From Pleomorphomonas sp. T1.2MG-36 (GTDB lineage Bacteria > Pseudomonadota > Alphaproteobacteria > Rhizobiales > Pleomorphomonadaceae), in contig NZ_CATNLY010000001.1 of assembly GCF_950100655.1 (NCBI RefSeq), positions 868,001-932,000 of the forward strand: a stretch of DNA of 64,000 nucleotides. The letters run 5' to 3'. How positions within the stretch are numbered: the stretch's first letter is position 1; the number at the start of each line of letters is the position of its first letter. The position numbers were made by a program, and so were the translations under genes. The notes under the pieces are model-generated. The model saw nothing but the letters and a program-made list of their open reading frames with translations, ran no database searches and was not told the origin of the DNA. This document shows positions 7,992 through 15,971 of the stretch, in pieces.

Positions 7992-9467
7992 TCAGCCCTC
8001 CGCCTGCGATTGCGATTGGTTCTGTCCGACGGGCAACGGCGCGCCGTCGGCTGGATCCTCGATGATCCAGGTATCCTTGGTGCCGCCGCCCTGGCTGGAG
8101 TTGACCACCAGCGATCCCTCCTTGAGCGCCACGCGGGTAAGCCCGCCGGGCACGATGCGAACCTTGTCGGCGCCGGTCAGCACGAACGGCCTGAGATCGA
8201 TATGGCGCGGGGCAATGCCGTCGCCAACGAAAGTCGGCGAGGTGGAGAGGGCCAGCGTCGGCTGGGCGATGAAGCCGTCGGGATCGGCGACAAGCCGGGC
8301 GCGGAAGGTCTCGATCTGCTCCTTGGTCGACTTGGGACCGACCAGCATGCCGTAGCCGCCCGAACCCTGCACTTCCTTGACCACCAGTTCCGGCAGGTGA
8401 TCGAGCACATAGCGAAGGCTGTCGGGCTCGCGGCAGCGCCAGGTCGGCACGTTCTTCAGAATAGGCTCTTCCCCAAGATAGAAGCGCACGATCTCCGGCA
8501 TGTAGGTGTAGATGGCCTTGTCGTCGGCGACGCCGGTGCCGACGGCATTGGCCAGCGTCACGTTGCCGGCGCGATAGGCCGAGATGAGGCCGGGGATGCC
8601 GAGCACCGAATCCGGCCGGAACACCATGGGGTCGATAAAATCGTCGTCGATGCGGCGATAGATGACGTCGACGCGTTTCGGCCCGCGCGTCGTGCGCATG
8701 TAGACCACCTCGTCGAGCACGAACAGGTCGCGCCCCTCCACCAGTTCCACGCCCAGCTTGTCGGCCAGGAACGAGTGCTCGTAGTAGGCCGAGTTGAGGG
8801 GCCCCGGCGTCATCAGCACCACCGTCGGCTCGGTCGGCGCCGAGGCGGGGGCCAGCGACCGCAGCGAGGCGAGAAGCTCGTCGGGGTAGTTGTCGACCGG
8901 CTGGATGCGCGTCTCGGCGAACAGGTCGGGGAAGAGGCGCATCTGCACGTCGCGGTTCTCCAGCATGTAGGAGACGCCGGATGGCGTGCGGGCGTTGTCT
9001 TCCAGGACGTAGAAGTCCTTGTCGTCGGTCCTGATGACGTCGATGCCGGCGATCTGCACGTAGACGTCGTGCGGCAGCTTGAGGCCGACCATCTCCGGCC
9101 GGAAGGCGGGATTCTGGTAGACGAGATCGGCCGGCACGACGCCGGCCCTGATGATCTCGCCGGCACCGTAGACATCGGCAAGGAAGCGGTTGAGCGCGGT
9201 CACGCGCTGGGTCAATCCCTTGGAAAGCGTCGTCCACTCCCGCCCCGTCAGCACCCTTGGCACGATGTCGAAGGGAATGATGCGCTCCTCGGCCTCGGCG
9301 TCGCCATAGACGGCGAAGGTGATGCCGATCCGCCGAAACAGGAACTCCGCTTCTTTTTGAAGGCGTTTGAGGTTTTCCGGGTCGGAGCTGTCGAGCCAGG
9401 CCTGGATGGTCTTGTAGGCGGGCCGGACGCCTTGCCCGAACCCGTTCATCTCGTCGAAAGCCGGCAA
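7992..9467 (-). CDS. Circularly permuted ATP-grasp protein
   Basis: A 491-residue ATP-grasp enzyme of the circularly permuted type 2 class, predicted to ligate a carboxylate to an amine using ATP. The family sequences VYGDAEAEERIIPFDIVPRV, DVIRTDDKDFYVLEDNARTPSG and VVKEVQGSGGYGMLVG are clear. I place the start at a TTG at 9467 (reads MPAFDEMNG), because a perfect GGAGG ends 7 nt upstream. The next ATG (9449) would delete conserved N-terminal residues and has no ribosome site. It is the first gene of the ATP-grasp/alpha-E/transglutaminase-fold operon. Confidence 0.9.
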   Translation of the reverse strand: MPAFDEMNGFGQGVRPAYKTIQAWLDSSDPENLKRLQKEAEFLFRRIGITFAVYGDAEAEERIIPFDIVPRVLTGREWTTLSKGLTQRVTALNRFLADVYGAGEIIRAGVVPADLVYQNPAFRPEMVGLKLPHDVYVQIAGIDVIRTDDKDFYVLEDNARTPSGVSYMLENRDVQMRLFPDLFAETRIQPVDNYPDELLASLRSLAPASAPTEPTVVLMTPGPLNSAYYEHSFLADKLGVELVEGRDLFVLDEVVYMRTTRGPKRVDVIYRRIDDDFIDPMVFRPDSVLGIPGLISAYRAGNVTLANAVGTGVADDKAIYTYMPEIVRFYLGEEPILKNVPTWRCREPDSLRYVLDHLPELVVKEVQGSGGYGMLVGPKSTKEQIETFRARLVADPDGFIAQPTLALSTSPTFVGDGIAPRHIDLRPFVLTGADKVRIVPGGLTRVALKEGSLVVNSSQGGGTKDTWIIEDPADGAPLPVGQNQSQSQAEG

Positions 9468-9713
9468 TCCCGTTCCTCCGCCGTTTCCTCGGCATCGCTG
9501 CCGTTGATGAATTAAGCGGCAAACCACCGGGAAGGGCAAGAAACATCATGGAGCAAAGATGGGTAGCATTTGCCTATAGATTGGGCATCGAGATCCACAC
9601 CGGCGAAGGCGCAGCGAATGACGGCTTTCTCAGATCACCTCAACAAAGTCTGGAACTTTCGCCGGTCCCACAGGTTGAACGGTCCCTTAACCACCCCAGA
9701 AAGGGATTCGATC

Positions 9714-10532
9714 ATGAAAACACGTCTTCTCTCCGTCCTTCTGCTCACCGCCGCGTTCCCGCTCGCCGCGGTCGCCCAGGATACGGGTACGAGTTCCGAC
9801 GGCACCACGGGAACATCCCAGATGCAGCCGGCCGATGACATGAACTCCACCACGGGCACCGGCACGAACGACAACAGCGGCGCCTCCACCACCCAGCAGG
9901 ACTCGACCACTCCTTCCGTCAGCCCGACTTCGCCGAGCGACAGCGGGTCGACCATGGACAGCGGCAGCTCTGCCATGGACAGCGGCAACGCGACGGTTCC
10001 GGGCCAGTCGACCACCGGATCGATGGCCTCGGCCGAGACTTTCGTGACCGTCCCCGAATCCGGCGCCTGGCGCGTCAGCGACCTCCAGGGCAAGGCCGTC
10101 TATGGCTCGGATGGCGCGAGCATCGGCGACATCAAGGACGTGCTCGTCAGCCAGGATGGTAGCGTCAACGCCGTCATCATCGGTGTCGGCGGTTTCCTGG
10201 GCATCGGCGAGAAGGACGTCGCCGTCAACATGGGCGCCCTGCAGCTTGGCCCGGGCGATACGCAGGCCCAGGCCAACGCCGCTTCGAGCGCCCTGCCCGA
10301 TCCGACGGGCGCCACCGGCGCAGTGTCGGGTGACGCAGCCCCCGCTCCGACGACCGGCATGGATGGCACCACGACCAACCAGACGACCGGCGACATGGCC
10401 GCTAACAACGCCGCAAGCGGCGCGTCGATCGGCGACGACGGCCTTCCGGATCGCATCATCCTCAACGTGACGCGCGAGCAGCTGGAACAGGCGCCCGCGT
10501 TCGAGGGTGTCCGGGCGGCAACCCAGCCCTGA
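9714..10532 (+). CDS. Secreted PRC-barrel domain protein
   Basis: A 272-residue protein with a Sec signal peptide (MKTRLLSVLLLTAAFPLAAVAQ), then about 80 residues of Ser/Thr/Asp/Gly-rich low-complexity linker, then one PRC-barrel domain (WRVSDLQGKAVYGSDGASIG to VAVNMGALQL, about residues 117-180). A second low-complexity stretch leads to a short conserved tail. PRC-barrel proteins of this secreted type are common in Rhizobiales and of unknown function. The ATG has AAAGGG upstream. A strong hairpin follows the gene. Confidence 0.82.
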   Translation: MKTRLLSVLLLTAAFPLAAVAQDTGTSSDGTTGTSQMQPADDMNSTTGTGTNDNSGASTTQQDSTTPSVSPTSPSDSGSTMDSGSSAMDSGNATVPGQSTTGSMASAETFVTVPESGAWRVSDLQGKAVYGSDGASIGDIKDVLVSQDGSVNAVIIGVGGFLGIGEKDVAVNMGALQLGPGDTQAQANAASSALPDPTGATGAVSGDAAPAPTTGMDGTTTNQTTGDMAANNAASGASIGDDGLPDRIILNVTREQLEQAPAFEGVRAATQP

Positions 10533-10556
10533 CATGACGCTCTGAACTGACAAAAC

Positions 10557-10590
10557 GGCCCCCGCATGACCAGTCGTGCGGGGGCCGATT
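10557..10590. terminator. Bidirectional intrinsic terminator between PRC-barrel gene and radC
   Basis: A perfect 10-bp stem, GGCCCCCGCA (10557-10566) with TGCGGGGGCC (10577-10586), and a 10-nt loop. GATTTT follows on the plus strand and GTTTTGT on the minus strand, so it can end both convergent transcripts. Confidence 0.85.
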
Positions 10591-10614
10591 TTCATTCAAA
10601 CCAGGGCGCAGAAC

Positions 10615-11316
10615 TCAGATCAGTTGCAAACCCTTCATGCTGGCGTGCCCATCGCGGCCAATGATGATGTGGTCATGCACGGCGATACCGAGCGGCGTCG
10701 CAGCGTCGATCACCTGTTTTGTCATGGTGATGTCGGCCCGCGAGGGCGTAGGATCGCCGGACGGGTGGTTGTGGACGAGAATCACCGCAGTGGCGGAAAG
10801 TTCCAGCGCCCTCTTCACCACCTCGCGCGGGTAGACCGGTGTGTGGTCGACCGTGCCGGTCTGCTGTACCTCGTCGGCGATCATCTGGTTCTTCTTGTCG
10901 AGGAACAGAATGCGGAACTGCTCCCGATCCTCGTAGGCCATGGCCGTTCGGCAATAGTCGATCACAGCCGACCACGATGACAGGACCGGGCGGTTCATCA
11001 CACTCGAACGGGCGATTCGCCGCGAAGCCGCATGCACCACCTTGAAGTCGAGGATGGTGGCCTCGCCGATCCCCTTCACCGTCCTGAGACGGGCTTCAGA
11101 TGCCCCGATGACCTCGGCGAACGAGCCGAACGCAGCCAACAGGGCCTTGGCGAGCGGCTTGACGTCCTGACGCGGGATGGACCGGAACAACACGAGCTCC
11201 AGAAGCTCGTAATCGGCGATCGCCTCATCCCCGCCAGCGCGGAAGCGTTCGCGCAGCCGCTCCCGGTGCCCCGTGTAATGCGGCTGAGTGAGTTTGCCGT
11301 CCTGAGATTCGCCCAT
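10615..11316 (-). CDS. radC: RadC-family JAB-domain protein
   Basis: A 233-residue RadC-type protein: an N-terminal helix-hairpin-helix region ([21 protein letters not shown], then KGIGEA) followed by an MPN/JAMM domain with the zinc motif [14 protein letters not shown]. Despite its name, the family has no settled function in radiation resistance. The chosen start (MGESQDGK, 11316) has GGA 8 nt upstream. An ATG at 11382 would add 22 residues without support. It is convergent with the PRC-barrel gene and shares its terminator. Confidence 0.88.
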   Translation of the reverse strand: MGESQDGKLTQPHYTGHRERLRERFRAGGDEAIADYELLELVLFRSIPRQDVKPLAKALLAAFGSFAEVIGASEARLRTVKGIGEATILDFKVVHAASRRIARSSVMNRPVLSSWSAVIDYCRTAMAYEDREQFRILFLDKKNQMIADEVQQTGTVDHTPVYPREVVKRALELSATAVILVHNHPSGDPTPSRADITMTKQVIDAATPLGIAVHDHIIIGRDGHASMKGLQLI

Positions 11317-11821
11317 GGCCGATTCCGTTGTGAACGGCGACCAGCCTAACAGATTTGACGAGCCCCGCAGCAGGCAGCGCATGGTCCAGATGGTCCGGGC
11401 CGGACAGCTGCAACATAACTGTTACGTAGATCTGACAGTGTCCCGCCATCCACGGGGCGGATCGTCATTTCCAGGCGGCCAACGCCTCGAGCGTCGGTGG
11501 CGCGGCTCCTTGCGAGCGGCGCGAGCGGGCGCAGCCGGACCAAGGAGCTCCACCTCTGGAGCAACGGGACGCTGCGGTGGATGCCGATCGCCGGGTTGTG
11601 GCTCCGTCTCCCGAGGCCGTCCGGCAGCGACATGCACGCTTCGGCCCCGCAGCCGCCACCGATCCCGAGCGGCTATGCACGCCCCTCATGGTGGCCGCAC
11701 ACCAATCATATAATCCATGTATTATTTAGCCACGTAACACACCAGAAATACGCATTACTACAAACATACATCCCGAAATCGACTAATTAAATCTTATATT
11801 TAGCCGGATATTGTTTTTGAA

Positions 11822-11837
11822 GTTGCAATTATGCAAC
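11822..11837. promoter_or_regulatory. Inverted repeat GTTGCA-N4-TGCAAC
   Basis: Perfect 6-bp arms around ATTA in the AT-rich part of the porin upstream region, about 240 bp before the porin start. It is a plausible transcription-factor site, but no cognate regulator is identifiable here. Confidence 0.4.
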
Positions 11838-11877
11838 ATGGATTTCCATTCAAGATCATCCCCCGCGAGTCAGTAAT

Positions 11878-11896
11878 TATGACATTGAATGTCATA
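11878..11896. promoter_or_regulatory. 19-bp palindrome upstream of the porin
   Basis: TATGACATTGAATGTCATA has perfect 9-bp arms around a single G. Such a long exact palindrome in an AT-rich non-coding region is a strong candidate operator for the porin gene, about 180 bp upstream of its start. Confidence 0.5.
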
Positions 11897-11998
11897 TCGA
11901 GGTCGTCCATCACGGCGCCGTGGGATTGCCGAAACACGGCCCCACTGCCGCGTGGATGCAATCGGGCTGGGGTGGCCGGAGGCACCGCGGTACAACAT

Positions 11999-12066
11999 GG
12001 GAACCGGCCTCCGCCGGTGACGAACTCCCGTCGTCACCGGCACGAAAGGTTCCCTCCGATCTTTTT
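11999..12066 (+). promoter_or_regulatory. Structured 5' leader of the porin gene
   Basis: Nested stems: an outer GGGAACC (11999-12005) with GGTTCCC (12048-12054), and an inner 11-bp perfect stem GCCGGTGACGA (12013-12023) with TCGTCACCGGC (12031-12041) and a 7-nt loop. A T5 run (12062-12066) follows, then the GGAG of the porin ribosome site. It could stabilise the mRNA, bind an sRNA or act as an attenuator. Confidence 0.55.
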
Positions 12067-12078
12067 GGAGACCGCGAA

Positions 12079-13161
12079 ATGAATATGAAGACGCTGCTCG
12101 GCACCGCCGCCGGCCTGATGGTTGCCTCCGGCGCCTACGCCGCCGACCTGCCCGGCGAAGCCGCTCCGACCGCCGTTGACTACGTGAAGGTTTGCGACGC
12201 CTACGGCGCCGGCTTCTTCTACATCCCCGGCACCGAAACCTGCCTGCAGATGTCCGGCCGCGTTCGCGCTCGCATCGCCTACTCCCAGGCCACCACCACC
12301 AACGGCGCGGATAGCCTCAGCTTCAAGACCGATGCCCGCGTCGCCTTCGACGCCCGCACGGCTTCGGACCTCGGCACCGTCCGTTCGTTCTTCCGCGTCA
12401 AGCTCGACAGCGCCGACGGCACCATCACCGCCGATGACGCCTTCATTCAGGTCGGTTATCTGACGGTTGGCAAGTTCGGCAACGCCTACGGCGATGTGTT
12501 CTACGGCGACACCGGCGCGATCTACGGCGCCTTCGACCAGAGCACGACCGGCGCTCTCGTCATGGTCGACAAGCTCGGTGGCGGCTTCTACGTCGGCGCC
12601 GGCGTCCAGAGCTCACACACCGACGCGACCTGGGACAACACGGCCGCCAAGGACAAGTGGAACTCGAACGTCTGGTCGACCGGAACCAGCGCGGAGCTGA
12701 TGTACATCGGCCGCGTCGGCATTGCCGATCAGTCCTGGGGCAAAGCCGACGTGTCGGCCTTCTACCAGGCGTTCGATGCCGCCAACAACGACGTCTGGGG
12801 CGTCAAAGCCACCGCCGACCTCAAGCTCGTCGACAAGCTGAGCGCTCGTCTGGTCGGTGTGTACGAAGACTTCGATCGCTATAACGACAGCTACTTCGGC
12901 GCCGCCGCCGCCCTGAAGTATCAGGCGACCGACGCCCTGGCCGTCTACGCCGGCATCGGCAGCGCCTTCTGGGACAAGGCCGACACCGCCTACAAGGCCC
13001 AGATCGGCGCCGACTACGCCTTCACCAAGGATCTCATCCTGACGGCGGAAGTGAACTACACCAGCGATGGCGGCGTTTCCGGCGCCGACTTCGGCAATGG
13101 CACCGGCACCGGCTTCGACGACTCCTGGTCGGGCATGCTGAAGCTGACCCGCAACTGGTAA
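12079..13161 (+). CDS. Alphaproteobacterial outer-membrane porin (Porin_2 family)
   Basis: A 360-residue beta-barrel porin of the Omp2b/RopA type, forming a general diffusion channel for small hydrophilic solutes. A signal peptide (MNMKTLLGTAAGLMVASGAYA) is followed by ADLPGEAAP and the family's two-Cys start region, KVCDAYGAGFFYIPGTETC. The C-terminus ends in the aromatic-rich strand WSGMLKLTRNW, as expected for outer-membrane insertion. The ATG at 12079 has GGAG upstream. Codon use is strongly biased to GCC and AAG, in line with high expression. It is monocistronic, with its own terminator and a long structured leader. Confidence 0.93.
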   Translation: MNMKTLLGTAAGLMVASGAYAADLPGEAAPTAVDYVKVCDAYGAGFFYIPGTETCLQMSGRVRARIAYSQATTTNGADSLSFKTDARVAFDARTASDLGTVRSFFRVKLDSADGTITADDAFIQVGYLTVGKFGNAYGDVFYGDTGAIYGAFDQSTTGALVMVDKLGGGFYVGAGVQSSHTDATWDNTAAKDKWNSNVWSTGTSAELMYIGRVGIADQSWGKADVSAFYQAFDAANNDVWGVKATADLKLVDKLSARLVGVYEDFDRYNDSYFGAAAALKYQATDALAVYAGIGSAFWDKADTAYKAQIGADYAFTKDLILTAEVNYTSDGGVSGADFGNGTGTGFDDSWSGMLKLTRNW

Positions 13162-13184
13162 TCGCCTTTCCGGAAGCATCAAGG

Positions 13185-13215
13185 AAAAGGCCCGGCTCGT
13201 CCGGGTCTTTTCTGT
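13185..13215 (+). terminator. Intrinsic terminator of the porin gene
   Basis: AAAAGGCCCGG (13185-13195), loop CTCGT, CCGGGTCTTTT (13201-13211): an 11-bp stem with one G-U pair, ending in TTTTCT, 23 bp after the porin stop. Confidence 0.85.
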
Positions 13216-13288
13216 CGGTATGGGAATGCGGCGATGTCTGCGGCTCGGCTCATCGATACGACAGACCAACGCCGAAGATGGGGCCTCC

Positions 13289-14803
13289 TCAGGCCACCGT
13301 CGTTGCTCTCAGCAGGGCGTTGAGCTCGGCGAGATCGGCATGCAGCCTCCCGTAGGCGGCGAGACGCCGCTGGTGCAATGCATGGCGCCGCTCGTCCGGC
13401 TTGAACACGCTGGCCGGGCGCTTGACCGCATCAACCGCCGCCTGCGGCGAGGCATAGACGCCAGTAGCGATGCCGGCCAGCAGGGCGGCGCCCAGACAGG
13501 AGGCGTCGAAGATCTCCTGACGAACCAAGGGCCGTCCAATGATATCGGCTTTGATCTGCATCCAGAGATCGGAGCGGGCGCCTCCTCCGACCACGGCGAG
13601 GCGGGCGGGACTCACCCCCTCGGCATCGAGATGCAAGAGACTGAGCGCCTGCTCGTAGGTGACGCCTTCGAGCACGGCCTTGACGATGTCGGCGCGCCGG
13701 GTGTCGAACGACAGGCCAAGGATGGCGCCGAGCGCATCGGCGTCACTGTCGAGGCTGCCGCTGCCGGCAAAATGCGGCAGAATCATCAGAGGACCCGGGT
13801 CCGCCGTCAGGCCAGCCAGCATCAGGTCATAGGCATCGATGCCGCGCGCCGTGGCGGCCAGTCGTTCTTCGGCGCACAGCTCGTCACGGCACCACCGCAG
13901 CAGGCGACCGCCGGTCTGGCTGCCGCTCATGCCCAGAAGAACACCAGGAACGGCATGCGGAATGACTGCGACGTTGAGCCGGCTGAGCGCAGGGTTGGGA
14001 TGCCGCATCGCCAAGGCCAGAGCCTCGGTGGTACCGAGACCGTAGAAGCCGCTTCCCTCGGCGACGACGCCGGCCGCCAGAGCAGCGCAAGCCTGGTCAA
14101 AGCCGCCGGCCACCACTTCGACATCCGCCGACAGCCCCGTCAACGCCGCGCCGCGTCGGCCGAGCCGGCCAATGGAACTGCCGCTCACCACCACCGTCGG
14201 CAACTTGTCGGCGTCAATGCCGGCCGCTTCGAGCATCACCTCGGACCAGTCGTTGCGGTTGATGTCATAGGCGAGAGTGCGCGCCGCCATCGTGGCGTCG
14301 ATGGTCGACTCAAGGCCGAGACGCATCAGCACATAGTCGCCGAAGCAGGCGAACTTGTAGGTATGGGCGTAGAGGTCGGGGGCATTGCGGCGCCACCACA
14401 TCATCTTGGGCAGGCTATAGTAGGCGGTGGCCGGCTGGCCGGTGATGGCATAGATGGTCGCGGCGCCGAGATTGTCGCGCAGTTCGTCGATTTCGGCGGC
14501 GGCGCGCAGATCGGCGCTGATGGCGCCACCGGCCAGCGGCACACCGTCGCGATCGACCGGCAGCACCGCTTCGCCGAGAGCCGATATGGCCAGCGCCGTC
14601 ACGTTGGCGCCGGCAATCGCCGTGATCTCGCGGATCGCCGATAACACCTGCTGCCAGACCTGCTCCGGATCGAGCTCCCAGAAGCCCTCGTGCGGGTTGG
14701 CGAGGGCGTATTCCCGCCGCGCCGTGGCGAGCGGCCGGCCAGCGGCGTCGAACACGACCGCCTTGCAGCCGGTGGTGCCGACGTCGATCCCGAGCAGCGA
14801 CAT
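13289..14803 (-). CDS. FGGY-family carbohydrate kinase
   Basis: A 504-residue kinase of the FGGY family (xylulokinase-like). The N-terminal ATP phosphate-binding segment LGIDVGTTGCKAVVFD and the C-terminal AVVGGGARSDLWMQIKADIIG are clear. Such enzymes phosphorylate ketoses or polyols in the cytoplasm. It lies 31 bp after rpiR on the minus strand, divergent from the ABC importer and class II aldolase genes, so the set should import, phosphorylate and cleave one sugar or polyol. Xylulose, fuculose and erythritol-type substrates are all possible. The substrate is not resolved. Confidence 0.88.
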   Translation of the reverse strand: MSLLGIDVGTTGCKAVVFDAAGRPLATARREYALANPHEGFWELDPEQVWQQVLSAIREITAIAGANVTALAISALGEAVLPVDRDGVPLAGGAISADLRAAAEIDELRDNLGAATIYAITGQPATAYYSLPKMMWWRRNAPDLYAHTYKFACFGDYVLMRLGLESTIDATMAARTLAYDINRNDWSEVMLEAAGIDADKLPTVVVSGSSIGRLGRRGAALTGLSADVEVVAGGFDQACAALAAGVVAEGSGFYGLGTTEALALAMRHPNPALSRLNVAVIPHAVPGVLLGMSGSQTGGRLLRWCRDELCAEERLAATARGIDAYDLMLAGLTADPGPLMILPHFAGSGSLDSDADALGAILGLSFDTRRADIVKAVLEGVTYEQALSLLHLDAEGVSPARLAVVGGGARSDLWMQIKADIIGRPLVRQEIFDASCLGAALLAGIATGVYASPQAAVDAVKRPASVFKPDERRHALHQRRLAAYGRLHADLAELNALLRATTVA

Positions 14804-14834
14804 GTCCTATCCTCCCTCTTTCCTATGCCGGCCC

Positions 14835-15725
14835 TCACATCTCCGACCGACTGATGCGCTTCCTGTCGAGCGCCCGCTCGGCAGCCTCCACCATCTCGGC
14901 CTTCCACGGATGGCGCAGCGCCAGGCTGACGAACAACACGTCGACGATGGCCAACTGCGAAATGCGCGAGGAAATGGTCTCGGTCGGTCGGCCGGCGCTG
15001 CGCAACGCCGACAGAAGCGTCACGTCGGCCACATGGGCGGCCGGCGAGGCCGCGAACGAGGTCAGCACGATCGTCCTGAGTTTATGGGCCTTGGCGATCT
15101 CCAGCGTCTCCACGAGATCGCGCGTGGTGCCGGAATAGGAGATGCCGAACAGAAGCGAGCCAGGCGGGGCGGTGGCAGCAATCGTGGCGACGATATGCGG
15201 ATCGAAATCGTAGGAAGCCGCGATGCCGAGACGCAGCAGGCGCTGGTAGATGTCGAGGGCGAGCGGCGCAGAACTGCCGAAGCCGACCAGATGAATTTGG
15301 GTCGACGACAGCATCAGGTCGATGGCCCGGCGGATGGCCTCGGTGTCGATCAGCTTCAGAGTATCGGCCAGTATGTCGGCGTTGATGCGAATGACCTGCA
15401 TGGCCAGCACGTCGATGTCGTCGGCGCTGGACGCTTCGAGCGGCACGTCGAGACCGAGCAGGTCGGCGTTGCGCCGCGTGCCACGGCTTTCGGCCATGGC
15501 CATTCTGAATTCCTTGTAGCCGGCGTAGCCGAGCTCCTTGCAGAGGCGCACCACCGTCGTCTGGCTGGCGCCGGCCGCTTCCGCGAACTCGCCGATGGCC
15601 ATCGACGGCACGTCTTCCCGCCGCTCGATGGCGAACTGGGCGAGTCGCTCGATGGCGGTCGAGGAGAAGCTGCTGATGGTCTGTAGCCGGCTGATCGGGT
15701 CGTCGGCGGAATGGCTGGTGTTCAT
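14835..15725 (-). CDS. RpiR-family transcriptional regulator
   Basis: A 296-residue regulator with an N-terminal RpiR helix-turn-helix (IGEFAEAAGASQTTVVRLCKELGYAGYKEFR, about residues 44-75) and a SIS sugar-phosphate-binding domain (HLVGFGSSAPLALDI, then GISYSGTTRDLVE). The start at 15725 (MNTSHS) is preceded by GGAG at 12 nt; ATGs further upstream have no ribosome site. It is transcribed with the FGGY kinase and divergent from the ABC operon. It probably senses the phosphorylated product of that kinase and controls both transcripts. Confidence 0.92.
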   Translation of the reverse strand: MNTSHSADDPISRLQTISSFSSTAIERLAQFAIERREDVPSMAIGEFAEAAGASQTTVVRLCKELGYAGYKEFRMAMAESRGTRRNADLLGLDVPLEASSADDIDVLAMQVIRINADILADTLKLIDTEAIRRAIDLMLSSTQIHLVGFGSSAPLALDIYQRLLRLGIAASYDFDPHIVATIAATAPPGSLLFGISYSGTTRDLVETLEIAKAHKLRTIVLTSFAASPAAHVADVTLLSALRSAGRPTETISSRISQLAIVDVLFVSLALRHPWKAEMVEAAERALDRKRISRSEM

Positions 15726-15878
15726 GGACGTGAAGGCTCCGGTCGTAGCGGCACGCAACATGCCGATACAACGTACCGATGTAAAGATCAGTGATACCAC
15801 AATTCCGCAGTCAACGATGGTTACTCGACCATAGGCGCACTTTCCTTCGGTTATGTGGCTCTCGCAATCCCCCAAAGA

Positions 15879-15897
15879 ATCGTATTGACGATACGAT
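15879..15897. promoter_or_regulatory. Candidate RpiR operator overlapping the ABC operon -35
   Basis: ATCGTAT-TGACG-ATACGAT: perfect 7-bp arms around 5 bp. The spacer supplies part of a TTGACG -35 (15885-15890), with TAAGTT 17 bp downstream as a possible -10. A further inverted pair, ACGTACCG (15771-15778) and CGGTACGT (15901-15908), brackets the same region. The placement suits repression by the adjacent RpiR protein. Confidence 0.5.
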
Positions 15898-15971
15898 ATG
15901 CGGTACGTAAGTTTCATCAACCGTTGGGAGGCGGTCAGGCCGTTGTCGCCAACGGGTCGAGGGAGGAAACA

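Larger units (their letters stand above)
11317..12078. other. Long porin upstream region (762 bp, no gene seen)
   Basis: No credible coding sequence on either strand. The first part (to about 11690) is GC-rich. 11700-11900 is markedly AT-rich and holds two inverted repeats (11822-11837, 11878-11896). The last 80 bp form a strong structured leader ahead of the porin ribosome site. It is probably the control region of the porin gene, and possibly of a small RNA. Confidence 0.6.

Noticed and set aside
7030..9515. Long open frames on the plus strand opposite the ATP-grasp and alpha-E genes
   Set aside because: They are antisense to strongly conserved proteins, are rich in Arg, Gly, His and Asp as expected of high-GC shadow frames, and lack family resemblance and ribosome sites.
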